Below, piece by piece: positions 4,481 through 11,222 of a stretch of DNA of 11,222 bases (its first letter is position 1; each line of letters opens with the position of its first letter). Below the pieces are notes generated by a model. That model was not told where the DNA came from and made no database searches. It saw only the letters and a program-made list of their open reading frames with translations. Source of the DNA: an uncultured Oscillospiraceae bacterium (GTDB lineage Bacteria > Bacillota > Clostridia > Oscillospirales > Oscillospiraceae); assembly GCA_934589225.1 (NCBI GenBank), contig CAKTNS010000061.1, positions 1-11,222 on the forward strand, in the 5' to 3' direction. Made by a program: the position numbers and the translations under genes.

Positions 4481-5455
4481 ATGGCTACCAAAGATCGGAT
4501 ACTGGATTTGCTGCTGTCCTGTCGGGGGAGCTACCTTTCCGGGGAAGAACTGGCAATCAGTCTGGGGGTTTCCCGGGCGGCGGTCTGGAAAGGGGTCAAG
4601 GCTCTGCGGGAGGGGGGATTTCCCATTGTGGGACAGCCCAACCGGGGGTATTGTCTGGAAACCGGGGCGGATATTCTGTCCGTCCAGGGCATTCTGGGGC
4701 TTCTGGAGCCCGGCGGGCCCTGGAAGCTGGAATTGCAGGACCGGGTGCCCTCTACCAACGCCCTGCTGCGGGAGCAGGCCTTTAGCGGCGCGCCGGAGGG
4801 CACGGTGCTGCTGGCCGCTTCTCAAAGCCAGGGCCGGGGGCGCATGGGCAGGCCCTTTTTCTCCCCGGCGGACACCGGGGTTTATCTGAGCCTGCTGCTG
4901 CGGCCCAAAACCGGGGAGGCGGCGGGGCGGGTCACCACCATGGCGGCACTGGCGGCCTGTCAGGCGGTGTCGGCTCTCAGCGGAGAGGATGCCAGAATCA
5001 AATGGGTCAATGACGTGTTTTTAAACGGCAAAAAGGTCAGCGGCATTTTAACGGAGGCCACCTTCTCCTTGGAGGACGGCACCCCGGATTATGTGGTGCT
5101 GGGTGCCGGATTCAACCTCTATGCCCCCCAAGAGGGCTTTCCGGAGGAGCTGACGGGGGTTGCCGGGGCCATTCTGCCCCAGACCGTGGACAACGGCAAA
5201 AATAAGCTGGCGGCCCTGTTCCTGCAATCCTTCTGGGATTTATACCGGAGCCCCCGGGACCACCTTCCCGCCTATAAAGAAAAAAGCATGGTACTGGGGA
5301 AGAACATCTGGATCCAGGCACCCCAGGGGCAGCGGTCCGCCAAGGCCTTGGACCTGGATGAACACTGCGGACTCATTGTAGAATATCCGGACGGCACCCG
5401 GGCGGTTTTGAAGGCCGGGGAAGTCCGTATTCGAGAAAAGAAAGGATCGATATAA
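4481..5455 (+). CDS. birA: Biotin protein ligase / biotin repressor BirA
   Basis: A 324-residue cytoplasmic enzyme that activates biotin as biotinyl-AMP and transfers it to the lysine of biotin carboxyl carrier domains. The extra N-terminal domain makes it the bifunctional, DNA-binding type. Residues 5-60 are a winged helix (LSGEELAISLGVSRAAVWK). The ligase core has GRGRMGRPF (118-126), which contacts biotinyl-AMP, KWVNDV (174-179, usually KWPNDI/V) and GAGFN (208-212). A small C-terminal SH3-like domain starts near LGKNIWIQ (272) and ends GEVRI. The start at 4481 has AGGAGG 6 nt upstream; the frame is open further up but crosses repeats. bioY begins 2 nt after the stop, so the two genes form one unit. 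I could not identify a convincing promoter or BirA operator upstream, where heptamer repeats occupy the expected position. Confidence 0.93.
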   Translation: MATKDRILDLLLSCRGSYLSGEELAISLGVSRAAVWKGVKALREGGFPIVGQPNRGYCLETGADILSVQGILGLLEPGGPWKLELQDRVPSTNALLREQAFSGAPEGTVLLAASQSQGRGRMGRPFFSPADTGVYLSLLLRPKTGEAAGRVTTMAALAACQAVSALSGEDARIKWVNDVFLNGKKVSGILTEATFSLEDGTPDYVVLGAGFNLYAPQEGFPEELTGVAGAILPQTVDNGKNKLAALFLQSFWDLYRSPRDHLPAYKEKSMVLGKNIWIQAPQGQRSAKALDLDEHCGLIVEYPDGTRAVLKAGEVRIREKKGSI

Positions 5456-5457
5456 AA

Positions 5458-6000
5458 ATGAACACAAAGAAAATGACCACTCTTGACATGGTGTATATTG
5501 CCCTGTTTGCCTGCCTGATGTCGATTTGCGCCTGGATTTCCATTCCGGCCCAGATCCCCTTTACCCTGCAAACCATGGGCGTGTTTCTGGCGGTAGGTCT
5601 GCTGGGGGGCAAGCGGGGTACTCTGGCGGTGCTGGTTTACATCCTCATGGGTGCGGTAGGTCTGCCGGTATTCTCCGGCATGGCCGGCGGCATCGGAAAG
5701 CTTCTGGGCATGACCGGCGGCTACATCGTGGGCTTCCTGGCCTCCGCCCTGGTTATGTGGCTCATGGAGCGGCTGCTGGGGAAGAAGCTGTGGGTGCTGG
5801 GCCTTTCCATGGTGCTGGGCCTGATCGCCTGCTACGCCTTCGGCAGCGCCTGGTTCCTGGTGGTCTACACCGGCTCCAAGGGCCCCATCACCCTGGGCGC
5901 GGTGCTGGGCATGTGCGTCATCCCCTACATCCTGCCGGACCTGATCAAAATCGCCCTGGCCCTGACCCTGACCAAGGTTTTGAAGCGCTACGTCAAATAA
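5458..6000 (+). CDS. bioY: Biotin transporter BioY (ECF substrate-binding component)
   Basis: A 180-residue integral membrane protein that captures biotin, usually with the shared ECF ATPases and EcfT encoded elsewhere; none of those is in this window. Family landmarks are IPFTLQT (33-39), GLPVFSG (68-74), GGIGKLLGMTGGYIVGF (77-93), YAFGSAW (126-132) and LPDLIKIALA (159-168). About six hydrophobic segments are visible, as expected. An AAAGGA ribosome binding site lies within the end of birA, 2 nt of spacing separates the genes, and translation is probably coupled. With BirA this makes a biotin uptake and ligation pair. No biotin synthesis gene is present here, which fits, but does not prove, dependence on external biotin. 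Confidence 0.94.
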   Translation: MNTKKMTTLDMVYIALFACLMSICAWISIPAQIPFTLQTMGVFLAVGLLGGKRGTLAVLVYILMGAVGLPVFSGMAGGIGKLLGMTGGYIVGFLASALVMWLMERLLGKKLWVLGLSMVLGLIACYAFGSAWFLVVYTGSKGPITLGAVLGMCVIPYILPDLIKIALALTLTKVLKRYVK

Positions 6001-6011
6001 TGCTCCGTGAC

Positions 6012-6043
6012 AAAATCCCCCGCCGAGACCGGCGGGGGATTTT
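6012..6043. terminator. Bidirectional terminator between bioY and the UroD-like gene
   Basis: AAAATCCCCCGCC pairs with GGCGGGGGATTTT in a 13-bp stem with a 6-nt loop, ending in TTTTT on the plus strand and TTTT on the minus strand. It lies 12 nt after the bioY stop and 30 nt after the UroD-like stop, so it can serve both converging transcripts. Confidence 0.88.
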
Positions 6044-6072
6044 TGGAGGGATGGAGAAGATTCCGAATTTTC

Positions 6073-7062
6073 TTAGAAATACTTCTTGGAAGCCAGATCG
6101 ATCTGGCGGCTGGTTTCCTCGTAGACACCGGGGAAGGTGGACATGGCCAGACCCTGGGAGGCGCCGGGGATGAAGTAGAGCTTGCCGCACTCCCGGCAGG
6201 CCCGGTCCACTTCGCGGGCCACGTCCTCGGGCTTCCAGCCGGGGTAGTCGATGGTGGCGCTGTCCACGCCGCCCATGAAGGAGATCTTGCCGCCGTACTG
6301 CTTAATGAGTTCCGGGATATTGTTAGAGGTCATGACGCCCTGCCAGATGTCAATGCCCATGTCGATCATGTCCGGCACCAGGGTGGCGGCGTAGGAATCG
6401 GAGTGGTGGACAATGAGCTCCACGCCGTGGTCCTTATAATACTTGTAGATCTTCATGTAGCAGGGCTTGATGAACTCCCGGAACATCTCGGGGGACAGGA
6501 AGGTGGACTGCTGGCTGCCCCAGTCATCGTGGTGGAAGAGGGCATCGGGCTTAATGTAGGTGCAGATTTCCTTGGCCAGGTCCAGCTCAAACTGGGTGAT
6601 TTGGTCCAGAATTTCGTGCATTTCATCGGGGTACTCATAGAAGGCCATGAGGCAGTTCTGGATCTCCATCAGGTAGTGGCTCTGCTCAAACACGCCGGGA
6701 GCGATGAAGGTGGTGCAGAACTGCTCATTCCGGTCTACCTTTTCCGCGGCCTCAATGAAGGGCTCCCACTCCTGGGCGCTGTAGACCACGTTGGGCACCT
6801 TCAGATACTTCTGCCACTCCTCCACGTCCTTGATGACGATCTTGTCCGGGGTGTGGACCGGGAAGGGGCCGGGGGTACCGGCGGGGAAGGACCGGGTCAC
6901 GCCCCAGGCGTTGACCACGTTCAGCTCTCCGGGCTTGGGGGCGGGGTTGTGGGCGGAAAAGGCATTGCCCACCTGCATAGCGAAGGCTTCATACTGGTTG
7001 ACGAAGCGGTCCGGATGGCCGCCGTGGATGGTTTCCAACAGGTTCTGACGTTTGGTTAACAT
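6073..7062 (-). CDS. UroD-fold protein, methyltransferase-like, function unassigned
   Basis: A 329-residue cytoplasmic TIM-barrel protein of the uroporphyrinogen decarboxylase superfamily, which also holds corrinoid-linked methyltransferases such as MtaA, MtbA and CmuA. Features seen are HHDDWGSQ (177-184), LSPEMFREFIKPCYMKIY (189-206), HHSDSY (219-224), IWQGV (239-243) and FMGGVD (262-267). It does not look like heme-pathway UroD: the N-terminal arginine-rich active-site motif is missing. It also lacks the zinc-ligand cysteines of MtaA-type enzymes: HHSD stands where H-x-C is expected, and the C-terminal GASQG has no cysteine. A methyl-transfer or decarboxylation role on a small molecule is therefore inference. 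GGAGG lies 7 nt before the ATG. Last gene of the transporter-NAT operon, 35 nt after NAT. Confidence 0.8.
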   Translation of the reverse strand: MLTKRQNLLETIHGGHPDRFVNQYEAFAMQVGNAFSAHNPAPKPGELNVVNAWGVTRSFPAGTPGPFPVHTPDKIVIKDVEEWQKYLKVPNVVYSAQEWEPFIEAAEKVDRNEQFCTTFIAPGVFEQSHYLMEIQNCLMAFYEYPDEMHEILDQITQFELDLAKEICTYIKPDALFHHDDWGSQQSTFLSPEMFREFIKPCYMKIYKYYKDHGVELIVHHSDSYAATLVPDMIDMGIDIWQGVMTSNNIPELIKQYGGKISFMGGVDSATIDYPGWKPEDVAREVDRACRECGKLYFIPGASQGLAMSTFPGVYEETSRQIDLASKKYF

Positions 7063-7097
7063 AATATATCCTCCTAAATTGGTGTTTTGTGTTTTAT

Positions 7098-7874
7098 TTA
7101 TGGCAGCAGCGGAACATCCAGGCCGAATTGGGTTTTCAGCAGCTCCCGGATGTCCTGCCGGGCCATCTCCTGTTCCCGGTATACGCCCTTGTGGAAGGTC
7201 AGATAGGTGTCTCCCCGGAGGCCCAGCCAGCCCTCCGCCGTACAGCGGTACACCGCCCGCTTGCGCCGGAAGGGCGAATCCGGATTGATGGAAAAGAAGC
7301 CGTTCAGCATCTCAAAGTCCACATCCAGGTAGGGTTCATCCCGGAACTTCAGCATCCGCACCGGATCATTCCCTTCCAGATAGACGATGACATACTGCCC
7401 CTCCTCCAAGAGGACCTGAAAGCGCTCATAGCAGATTTCCTGAATACCGGCGTGATCCAGATTCAGAATGCCCTTGGGGCCCCGGCCGCCGAAGCCCACG
7501 TCGCAGTACCACCGCTCTTCCCCAAACCGAACCACAATGCCCCGGTGAGAAATGGGCTGTGGCTCCGTTCTTCCCATGATGCAGCGGACCCCCACACAGT
7601 GGCAGTCATAGCCCAGGGATTGCAGCAGCAGATAAAACAGTTTGTTGAGTTCAAAGCAGTAGCCGCCCCGGCGGTGCAGCACCACCTTTTGAAAGAGGGA
7701 CTCCGGCTCCAAAGAGGGCTGGGTCTTCTCCTCTGTCAGCTCCAAGTCCTCAAAGGGGACCTGCTCCAAATGGGCCCGGACCAGCCTTTGAAGGCTCTCT
7801 GGGTTTAATTCCCGGGGCCGCTCCGCCCCAATGCGGCGAAGGTAGGCATTGACGTCTAAAGTAAAATCTTCCAT
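7098..7874 (-). CDS. Arylamine N-acetyltransferase
   Basis: A 258-residue cytoplasmic enzyme of the NAT family, which moves an acetyl group from acetyl-CoA to arylamines, arylhydroxylamines or hydrazines through a cysteine thioester. The catalytic triad is visible: C73 in RRGGYCFELN, H110 in ISHRGIVV and D125 in WYCDVGFGG. The N-terminal helical part (VNAYLRRIG, VPFEDLEL) and the length are typical. The ATG at 7874 is chosen because AGGA precedes it by 7 nt; a GTG ten codons upstream would overlap the transporter gene. It begins 2 nt after the transporter stop, so coupled translation is likely. Some NAT relatives act in biosynthesis of amide-containing natural products, so the physiological acceptor is uncertain. 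Its position between a transporter and a UroD-fold gene suggests it modifies the same compound. Confidence 0.92.
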   Translation of the reverse strand: MEDFTLDVNAYLRRIGAERPRELNPESLQRLVRAHLEQVPFEDLELTEEKTQPSLEPESLFQKVVLHRRGGYCFELNKLFYLLLQSLGYDCHCVGVRCIMGRTEPQPISHRGIVVRFGEERWYCDVGFGGRGPKGILNLDHAGIQEICYERFQVLLEEGQYVIVYLEGNDPVRMLKFRDEPYLDVDFEMLNGFFSINPDSPFRRKRAVYRCTAEGWLGLRGDTYLTFHKGVYREQEMARQDIRELLKTQFGLDVPLLP

Positions 7875-7876
7875 GG

Positions 7877-9259
7877 TTATTTCCTGTCGATCTCCGCCTG
7901 GCACTGGGCGATCTTCTCCCGGGTCAGCTTGTAGCCGAAAATCAGCAGCACCGCGCCCAGGGCGCAGAGAATTGCGGGAATCAGGCCCAGGGCTACGGTC
8001 ATGCTCCGGCGGGCAGCACCCTCCAGAACAATGCCGGAGTGCCAGCCCACGCTGGCAAGGCAGGCGGTGACAATGGTGCCCCGGAGGAACACGCCCACTT
8101 TCAGGGGCAGATTTTGCAGACCCATGATCCAGCCCGCGGCGTTCTTGCCGGTTTTCCAGGTGGTATACACCACGGTATCGGCGTAGAGGGCGGGAGAGGT
8201 GGAGTAGGCAATGCCATAGAAGAACTGGGCCACGGTCATCAGGGCAATGACCGCCACGGCACTGCTATAGAACACGTAAATCAGCCCCAGGGCAATGGCC
8301 ATGCCCAGGAACGACACGATGGTGGTGGTCCGGTTGGACATGGCGGCGGCAATATACCGGGCGGCAAAGGAACCGGCAATGGCACCCAGGGCAATGGCCA
8401 GGGCGTAGGGAACCATGAGGCCGGGGTTGCCCATGGCGTCCCGGAAGTAGTAGATGGCCGCGGCGGCGGTAACGAACTTCACGCACCACTTGGCCAGGTC
8501 TGCCACCATGAGGATCATCAGCTGGGGATTCTGGAACAGGGACTTGAACATATCGGGAATGGAAACCTTGGAGCCGCCTTTGGACGCGGACTGGGTTTCG
8601 ATTTCCTCATACCCTTCCGTCATCTTGAAGTGGGCGTAGTAGCCCAGCACCATGAGAAGCCCCAGGCAGAAGGCCGCGGCAGCGAACTTGTTCCGTTCTC
8701 CCACAAAGTTTGCAAGCAGAGTGGCAAAGGGCAGACCCAGGTAGGTAAAGAGCAGGGAGCCAATGTTATTCCAGGTGCCCCGGGAGGAGGACAGGGTGGC
8801 CCGGTCCTCAGGGGTCTTCCCCACCACGGATACCAGGGTGGCGTTGGCCACATAGGCGATGTTCCACACCACATGGGAGGCAATGGCGGCGAATATGATC
8901 AGCACCGCCGAGAGAATTTCATTATCACTGATACGGATAAACTGGAACGCGTACAGGAAGGGTACCACCCAGGGTACCAGAATCAGCCAGGAACGGTAGC
9001 GGCCCCATTTTTTCGCCTTGGTGCCGTTGAGAATGCCGCCGTAAATCCAGGACAGGCAGGCATCCACAATGGAGAAAATGGAGTTAATGAGGGCGGCAAT
9101 GGCCGTGCCGAAGCCCGCCAGGTCCGTCAGGAAGGTCATAAAATAGAACGTTTCGATGTTGCTCATCAGGTTAAAGCCCGCGTCTCCCACACCGAACAGG
9201 TATTTCAGGGATTTGCTCAGGCCTTTTGGTTTTTGGTTCTGCTGCGCTGTTTCTTTCAT
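7877..9259 (-). CDS. GPH-type major facilitator transporter
   Basis: A 460-residue integral membrane protein of the MFS_2 / glycoside-pentoside-hexuronide:cation symporter group, with about twelve hydrophobic segments. The family signature is the loop after helix 2: VDACLSWIYGGILNG (65-79) followed by KKWGRYRSW (83-91), equivalent to DPxMG...KWGKFRPW of MelB. D66 aligns with one of the two cation-site aspartates of MelB, while the position four residues earlier is Phe, so coupling may differ; this is by-eye alignment. A charged central loop (TEGYEEIETQSASKGG, near 214-229) separates the halves. GGAGG lies 9 nt before the ATG. First gene of the operon with NAT and the UroD-like protein, under the promoter at 9388-9416. 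The substrate is unknown; GPH members near non-sugar genes often carry non-sugar compounds. Confidence 0.88.
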   Translation of the reverse strand: MKETAQQNQKPKGLSKSLKYLFGVGDAGFNLMSNIETFYFMTFLTDLAGFGTAIAALINSIFSIVDACLSWIYGGILNGTKAKKWGRYRSWLILVPWVVPFLYAFQFIRISDNEILSAVLIIFAAIASHVVWNIAYVANATLVSVVGKTPEDRATLSSSRGTWNNIGSLLFTYLGLPFATLLANFVGERNKFAAAAFCLGLLMVLGYYAHFKMTEGYEEIETQSASKGGSKVSIPDMFKSLFQNPQLMILMVADLAKWCVKFVTAAAAIYYFRDAMGNPGLMVPYALAIALGAIAGSFAARYIAAAMSNRTTTIVSFLGMAIALGLIYVFYSSAVAVIALMTVAQFFYGIAYSTSPALYADTVVYTTWKTGKNAAGWIMGLQNLPLKVGVFLRGTIVTACLASVGWHSGIVLEGAARRSMTVALGLIPAILCALGAVLLIFGYKLTREKIAQCQAEIDRK

Positions 9260-9358
9260 GGACGGTTACCTCCAAACAGTTTCTCGGTGTTTCCCGAAAT
9301 CCGCAGGGCCCTTGCGCATTCCGGAGGAACAAATTTTGCCAGCGGTTGGAACGGCTGT

Positions 9359-9377
9359 AGAATGTTTTGTACATTCT
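9359..9377. promoter_or_regulatory. Inverted repeat just downstream of the transporter promoter
   Basis: AGAATGT-TTTGT-ACATTCT is a perfect 7-5-7 inverted repeat about 10 nt past the -10 box of the transporter promoter, close to the expected transcription start. This is a classic repressor position. Which protein binds is unknown; the PucR-type regulator encoded next door is the first candidate. Confidence 0.5.
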
Positions 9378-9387
9378 GTATGTAATT

Positions 9388-9416
9388 ATCCTACATTTTC
9401 CAAATCGACTTGTCAA
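9388..9416 (-). promoter_or_regulatory. Promoter of the transporter-NAT-UroD operon
   Basis: On the minus strand, a perfect TTGACA (9411-9416) lies 17 bp before TAGGAT (9388-9393, four of six). The weak -10 suits a regulated promoter. The start codon is about 130 nt downstream, leaving a long leader. Confidence 0.65.
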
Positions 9417-9485
9417 TTGAAACATAGCAGTGAAAAGAAAGTTCCTAAATTTGTTGAGAACGGCCATTGCGTTTCCTAATTTTCT
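9389..9485. promoter_or_regulatory. Three direct copies of a TCCTAMATTT motif
   Basis: TCCTACATTTTC (9389-9400), TCCTAAATTTGT (9443-9454) and TCCTAATTTTCT (9474-9485) lie in one orientation, 54 and 31 bp apart, close to whole numbers of helical turns. The first overlaps the transporter -10 box, and the third lies in the spacer of the regulator promoter. They look like binding sites for one regulator, presumably the adjacent PucR-type protein. Confidence 0.5.
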
Positions 9486-9495
9486 AGGATACAAT
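9467..9495 (+). promoter_or_regulatory. Promoter of the PucR-type regulator
   Basis: TTGCGT (9467-9472) and TACAAT (9490-9495, five of six) are separated by 17 bp, 35 nt before the start codon. The spacer contains TCCTA..TAGGA, a small inverted repeat, suggesting autoregulation. Confidence 0.65.
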
Positions 9496-9530
9496 AAGCA
9501 TAAATTGTCAGGCACTTGGGAGGGAGCTTC

Positions 9531-11057
9531 ATGGAAGAGAGCATGGTGCTGAATTTGCAGATGATCGCGGACCATTTAGACGAACTGTTGTGGGAGCACC
9601 GCATGGAGGCCCGGGAGGATGTCCCCCGGTTTCGCTGCTGTCAGGTCTACTGGGGACAGGAGCAGCTGGAGGAAAGCGCGGTGTATCTGGTGCCGGAGGA
9701 GCTGGGCAGCACCTTTCCGGCGGATGCCTACAGCTATATCGCCTGCGGCGACCTGCATGGAGCAGCCCCCCACATTGAGGGGCTCCATCGGCCTGTGTAT
9801 CAGGTGATGAACCTGCTGGTTTCCATCTTCCAAAAATACCACGATTTTGAAAACCAGCTGAACCAGATCGTCACCGGCGGCGGCTCTCTGGTGGACCTGT
9901 GCCGGGCGGGCAGCGCCTTTTTTGAAAACCCCATTTATATTCACGACAATCTCTTTACGGTCATTGCCCTGTCCTCCCGGGTGGAGGGAATGCTGAAATT
10001 TGAGTACAACGAAAAAACCGGCAAGCTCTATATCCCCCTGTGGCTCATCAACGAATTCAAATACGACGAGGACTACCAGCACACCCTGACCCAGCCCGGG
10101 GCGGGGATCTGGGACAACGAGCAGTACCCCTACACCATGCGCAGTCTTTATGTAAACCTGCGCAGCGGCCAGACCTACTATGGGCGGCTGCTCATTAACG
10201 AGCTGGGCACCAGGCTTCAGCCGGGGCAGTTCCGGGCGGCGGAGTATCTGGCCCAGTACGCCGTCAAACTCATCCAGCGGGACCAGGCGGACTCCAGCCA
10301 CCGGTATTGGGGCCTGGAGGACACCTTCATCGACCTGATGCAGGGGAAACCCGTTGACAACCGGGACCTGCAAACCACCCTGAATATCTTAGGCTGGAGC
10401 CCCATGGGCAAATACCTGTGCATCAAGCTGTGCAACCAGGATGAATCTCTGTCCGTCAAGCCCGACAAGGTGCTCAACAGCACCCTGTCCTTAAAAATCA
10501 ACGGCAGCTTCACCTTCCGCTGCGACGGAAAACTCTGCATCGTGGTGGACCAGACCCAGCCGGGCACAGACATCGGCAACCTCCGGCACGTCCTCTCCCC
10601 CATGGTCCGGGACAGCTGCATGTACGCAGGCCTCTCCGGCACCATCGACGGCATCCGGGACCTGAAGCTGGGCTTCCGCCAGGCAGACATCGCCCTGGAG
10701 CACATCCTCCGGGAGGACAACAGCCACTGGGTCATGGCCTTTGAGGACTGCGCCCTGGCCTACATCCGCGGCTGCGCCCTGAAAGAGCTCCCCACCTCCA
10801 TGCTCTGCGACAGCACCCTGGAAACCCTCCGCCGCCACGACCGCCAGTTCGGCACCGAATACTACAAAACCCTGCGGCAGTACCTTCTGCAGGAGCGCAA
10901 CATCCCCCGCACCGCCGAGGCCCTGATCATCCACCGCACCACATTGACCTACCGCCTGCAAAAAATCGCCCAGCTGGTCCACATGGATTTGGAGGATGCG
11001 GAAAAAAGGCTGTATCTGCTGCTGTCGTTCTATTTGCAGGAACACGGGGAGAGTTGA
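9531..11057 (+). CDS. PucR-type transcriptional regulator
   Basis: A 508-residue cytoplasmic DNA-binding protein. The C-terminal helix-turn-helix of the PucR/CdaR kind covers about 443-503 and is easily seen: LRQYLLQERNIPRTAEALII, then HRTTLTYRLQKI. Family members have a long N-terminal sensory part and a degenerate GGDEF-like middle (here roughly 285-400, from LGWSPMGKYLCIKL). I do not recognise the sensory part (1-250), which includes IYIHDNLFTVIALS. PucR relatives respond to small metabolites such as purines or diacid sugars and usually activate neighbouring catabolic genes. The ATG at 9531 has GGAGG 7 nt upstream. It is divergent from the transporter operon, which it most likely controls. 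The stop codon TGA lies inside the first heptamer of the repeat at 11052, and no terminator is seen. Confidence 0.9.
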   Translation: MEESMVLNLQMIADHLDELLWEHRMEAREDVPRFRCCQVYWGQEQLEESAVYLVPEELGSTFPADAYSYIACGDLHGAAPHIEGLHRPVYQVMNLLVSIFQKYHDFENQLNQIVTGGGSLVDLCRAGSAFFENPIYIHDNLFTVIALSSRVEGMLKFEYNEKTGKLYIPLWLINEFKYDEDYQHTLTQPGAGIWDNEQYPYTMRSLYVNLRSGQTYYGRLLINELGTRLQPGQFRAAEYLAQYAVKLIQRDQADSSHRYWGLEDTFIDLMQGKPVDNRDLQTTLNILGWSPMGKYLCIKLCNQDESLSVKPDKVLNSTLSLKINGSFTFRCDGKLCIVVDQTQPGTDIGNLRHVLSPMVRDSCMYAGLSGTIDGIRDLKLGFRQADIALEHILREDNSHWVMAFEDCALAYIRGCALKELPTSMLCDSTLETLRRHDRQFGTEYYKTLRQYLLQERNIPRTAEALIIHRTTLTYRLQKIAQLVHMDLEDAEKRLYLLLSFYLQEHGES

Positions 11058-11152
11058 CAGTTGACAGTGGACAGTTATGTCCAAATTGACAATGGACAAT
11101 TATTGGGGCGACCTACGTTGGTCATTTCCCTACATCCGTTAAAGTATGTAGG
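11052..11152 (-). repeat. Right copy of the inverted pair flanking birA-pucR
   Basis: GTTGACA heptamers (11053-11073), then ATTGACAATGGACAATT, ATTGGGGCGACCTACGTTGG and CCGTTAAAGTATGTAGGG, match the reverse complement of 4326-4436 with a few substitutions and indels. It begins inside the last codons of the regulator gene. Confidence 0.75.
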
Positions 11153-11163
11153 GGCGGCAATCT
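11147..11163 (+). repeat. Type A hairpin repeat, interrupted after its left arm
   Basis: GTAGGGGCGGCAATCT is the left half of the type A hairpin, but the expected GCCGCC arm is missing. The sequence changes abruptly after 11162-11163, at the end of the loop. Confidence 0.75.
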
Positions 11164-11222
11164 TGTCAAGAGAAACATGGGTAACACATAGGGAAGACAC
11201 ATGGGTTACAGTCTGCGGATGT
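11164..11222 (+). mobile_element. Probable left end of an insertion sequence
   Basis: From TGTCAAGAGAAAC onward the sequence no longer matches any repeat. It carries two near-identical direct motifs, ACATGGGTAACA (about 11174-11185) and ACATGGGTTACA (about 11199-11210), 25 nt apart, as expected for transposase binding sites near a terminus. It starts with TG, as many DDE-type elements do. The pattern recalls IS481-like ends, but family assignment is from memory and uncertain. No transposase is inside the window. Confidence 0.5.

Noticed and set aside
6007..9385. Long plus-strand frames of 350, 239 and 448 codons opposite the transporter operon
   Set aside because: They are antisense shadows of high-GC third positions; the minus-strand frames encode recognisable families with proper starts.
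11068..11083. TGGACA/TGTCCA hairpin as terminator of the regulator gene
   Set aside because: The stem is only 6 bp and not GC-rich, with no T run after it; it arises from opposing heptamer units.
1..11222. tRNA, rRNA or riboswitch genes
   Set aside because: I saw no cloverleaf with a GTTCRANNC arm, no rRNA core segments and no leader resembling a known riboswitch upstream of any gene; a covariance search was not possible here.

Overview
The window looks like chromosome from an anaerobic, GC-rich Firmicute, most plausibly a gut Clostridia of the Oscillospiraceae type. The evidence is strong GGAGG ribosome binding sites 5-9 nt before ATG starts, a PerR / reverse-rubrerythrin / rubredoxin oxygen-defence operon, a NusG domain II lipoprotein-like orphan, biotin scavenging by BirA plus BioY, and intergenic regions full of GGCGGCA..TGCCGCC hairpin repeats. 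The family assignment is inference; no rRNA or tRNA gene is present to confirm it.

Layout. (1) 1-33: first codons of a leftward gene that leaves the window, with a good promoter at 64-92. (2) 113-590: gene-free region packed with hairpin repeats. (3) 770-1988, minus strand: perR, reverse rubrerythrin and rubredoxin in one operon behind a TTGACA-17-TATAGT promoter with a Fur/PerR-type box, ended by a terminator at 728-759. (4) 2142-2804, minus: SGNH/GDSL esterase with its own terminator; 2924-3283, plus: NusG domain II protein, transcribed divergently from it. (5) 3284-4480: 1.2 kb without a gene, a second hairpin-repeat region. (6) 4481-6000, plus: birA-bioY, ended by a bidirectional terminator. 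(7) 6073-9259, minus: an operon of a GPH/MFS transporter, an arylamine N-acetyltransferase and a UroD-fold protein, divergent from (8) 9531-11057, plus: a 508-aa PucR-type regulator. (9) 11052-11222: repeats again, then what appears to be the left end of an insertion sequence inside a hairpin repeat.

How the parts work together. The perR operon is a standard peroxide-responsive unit: PerR senses peroxide, and reverse rubrerythrin with rubredoxin reduces it. birA and bioY form a biotin salvage and ligation pair. The most interesting metabolic unit is transporter-NAT-UroD with its divergent regulator. It reads as an inducible uptake and conversion module for a small, probably aromatic or amine-bearing compound; the substrate cannot be read from sequence. 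The shared intergenic region carries two promoters, three copies of a TCCTAMATTT motif overlapping or close to them, and one 7-5-7 inverted repeat.

The most unusual non-coding content is the hairpin repeat family. Copies keep their stems while changing the bases on both sides (compensatory changes). They occur in head-to-head composites (303-547 is an inverted copy of 3513-3757) and in tandem (4120-4333). A separate inverted pair (4326-4436 and 11052-11152) brackets the whole birA-to-pucR block.
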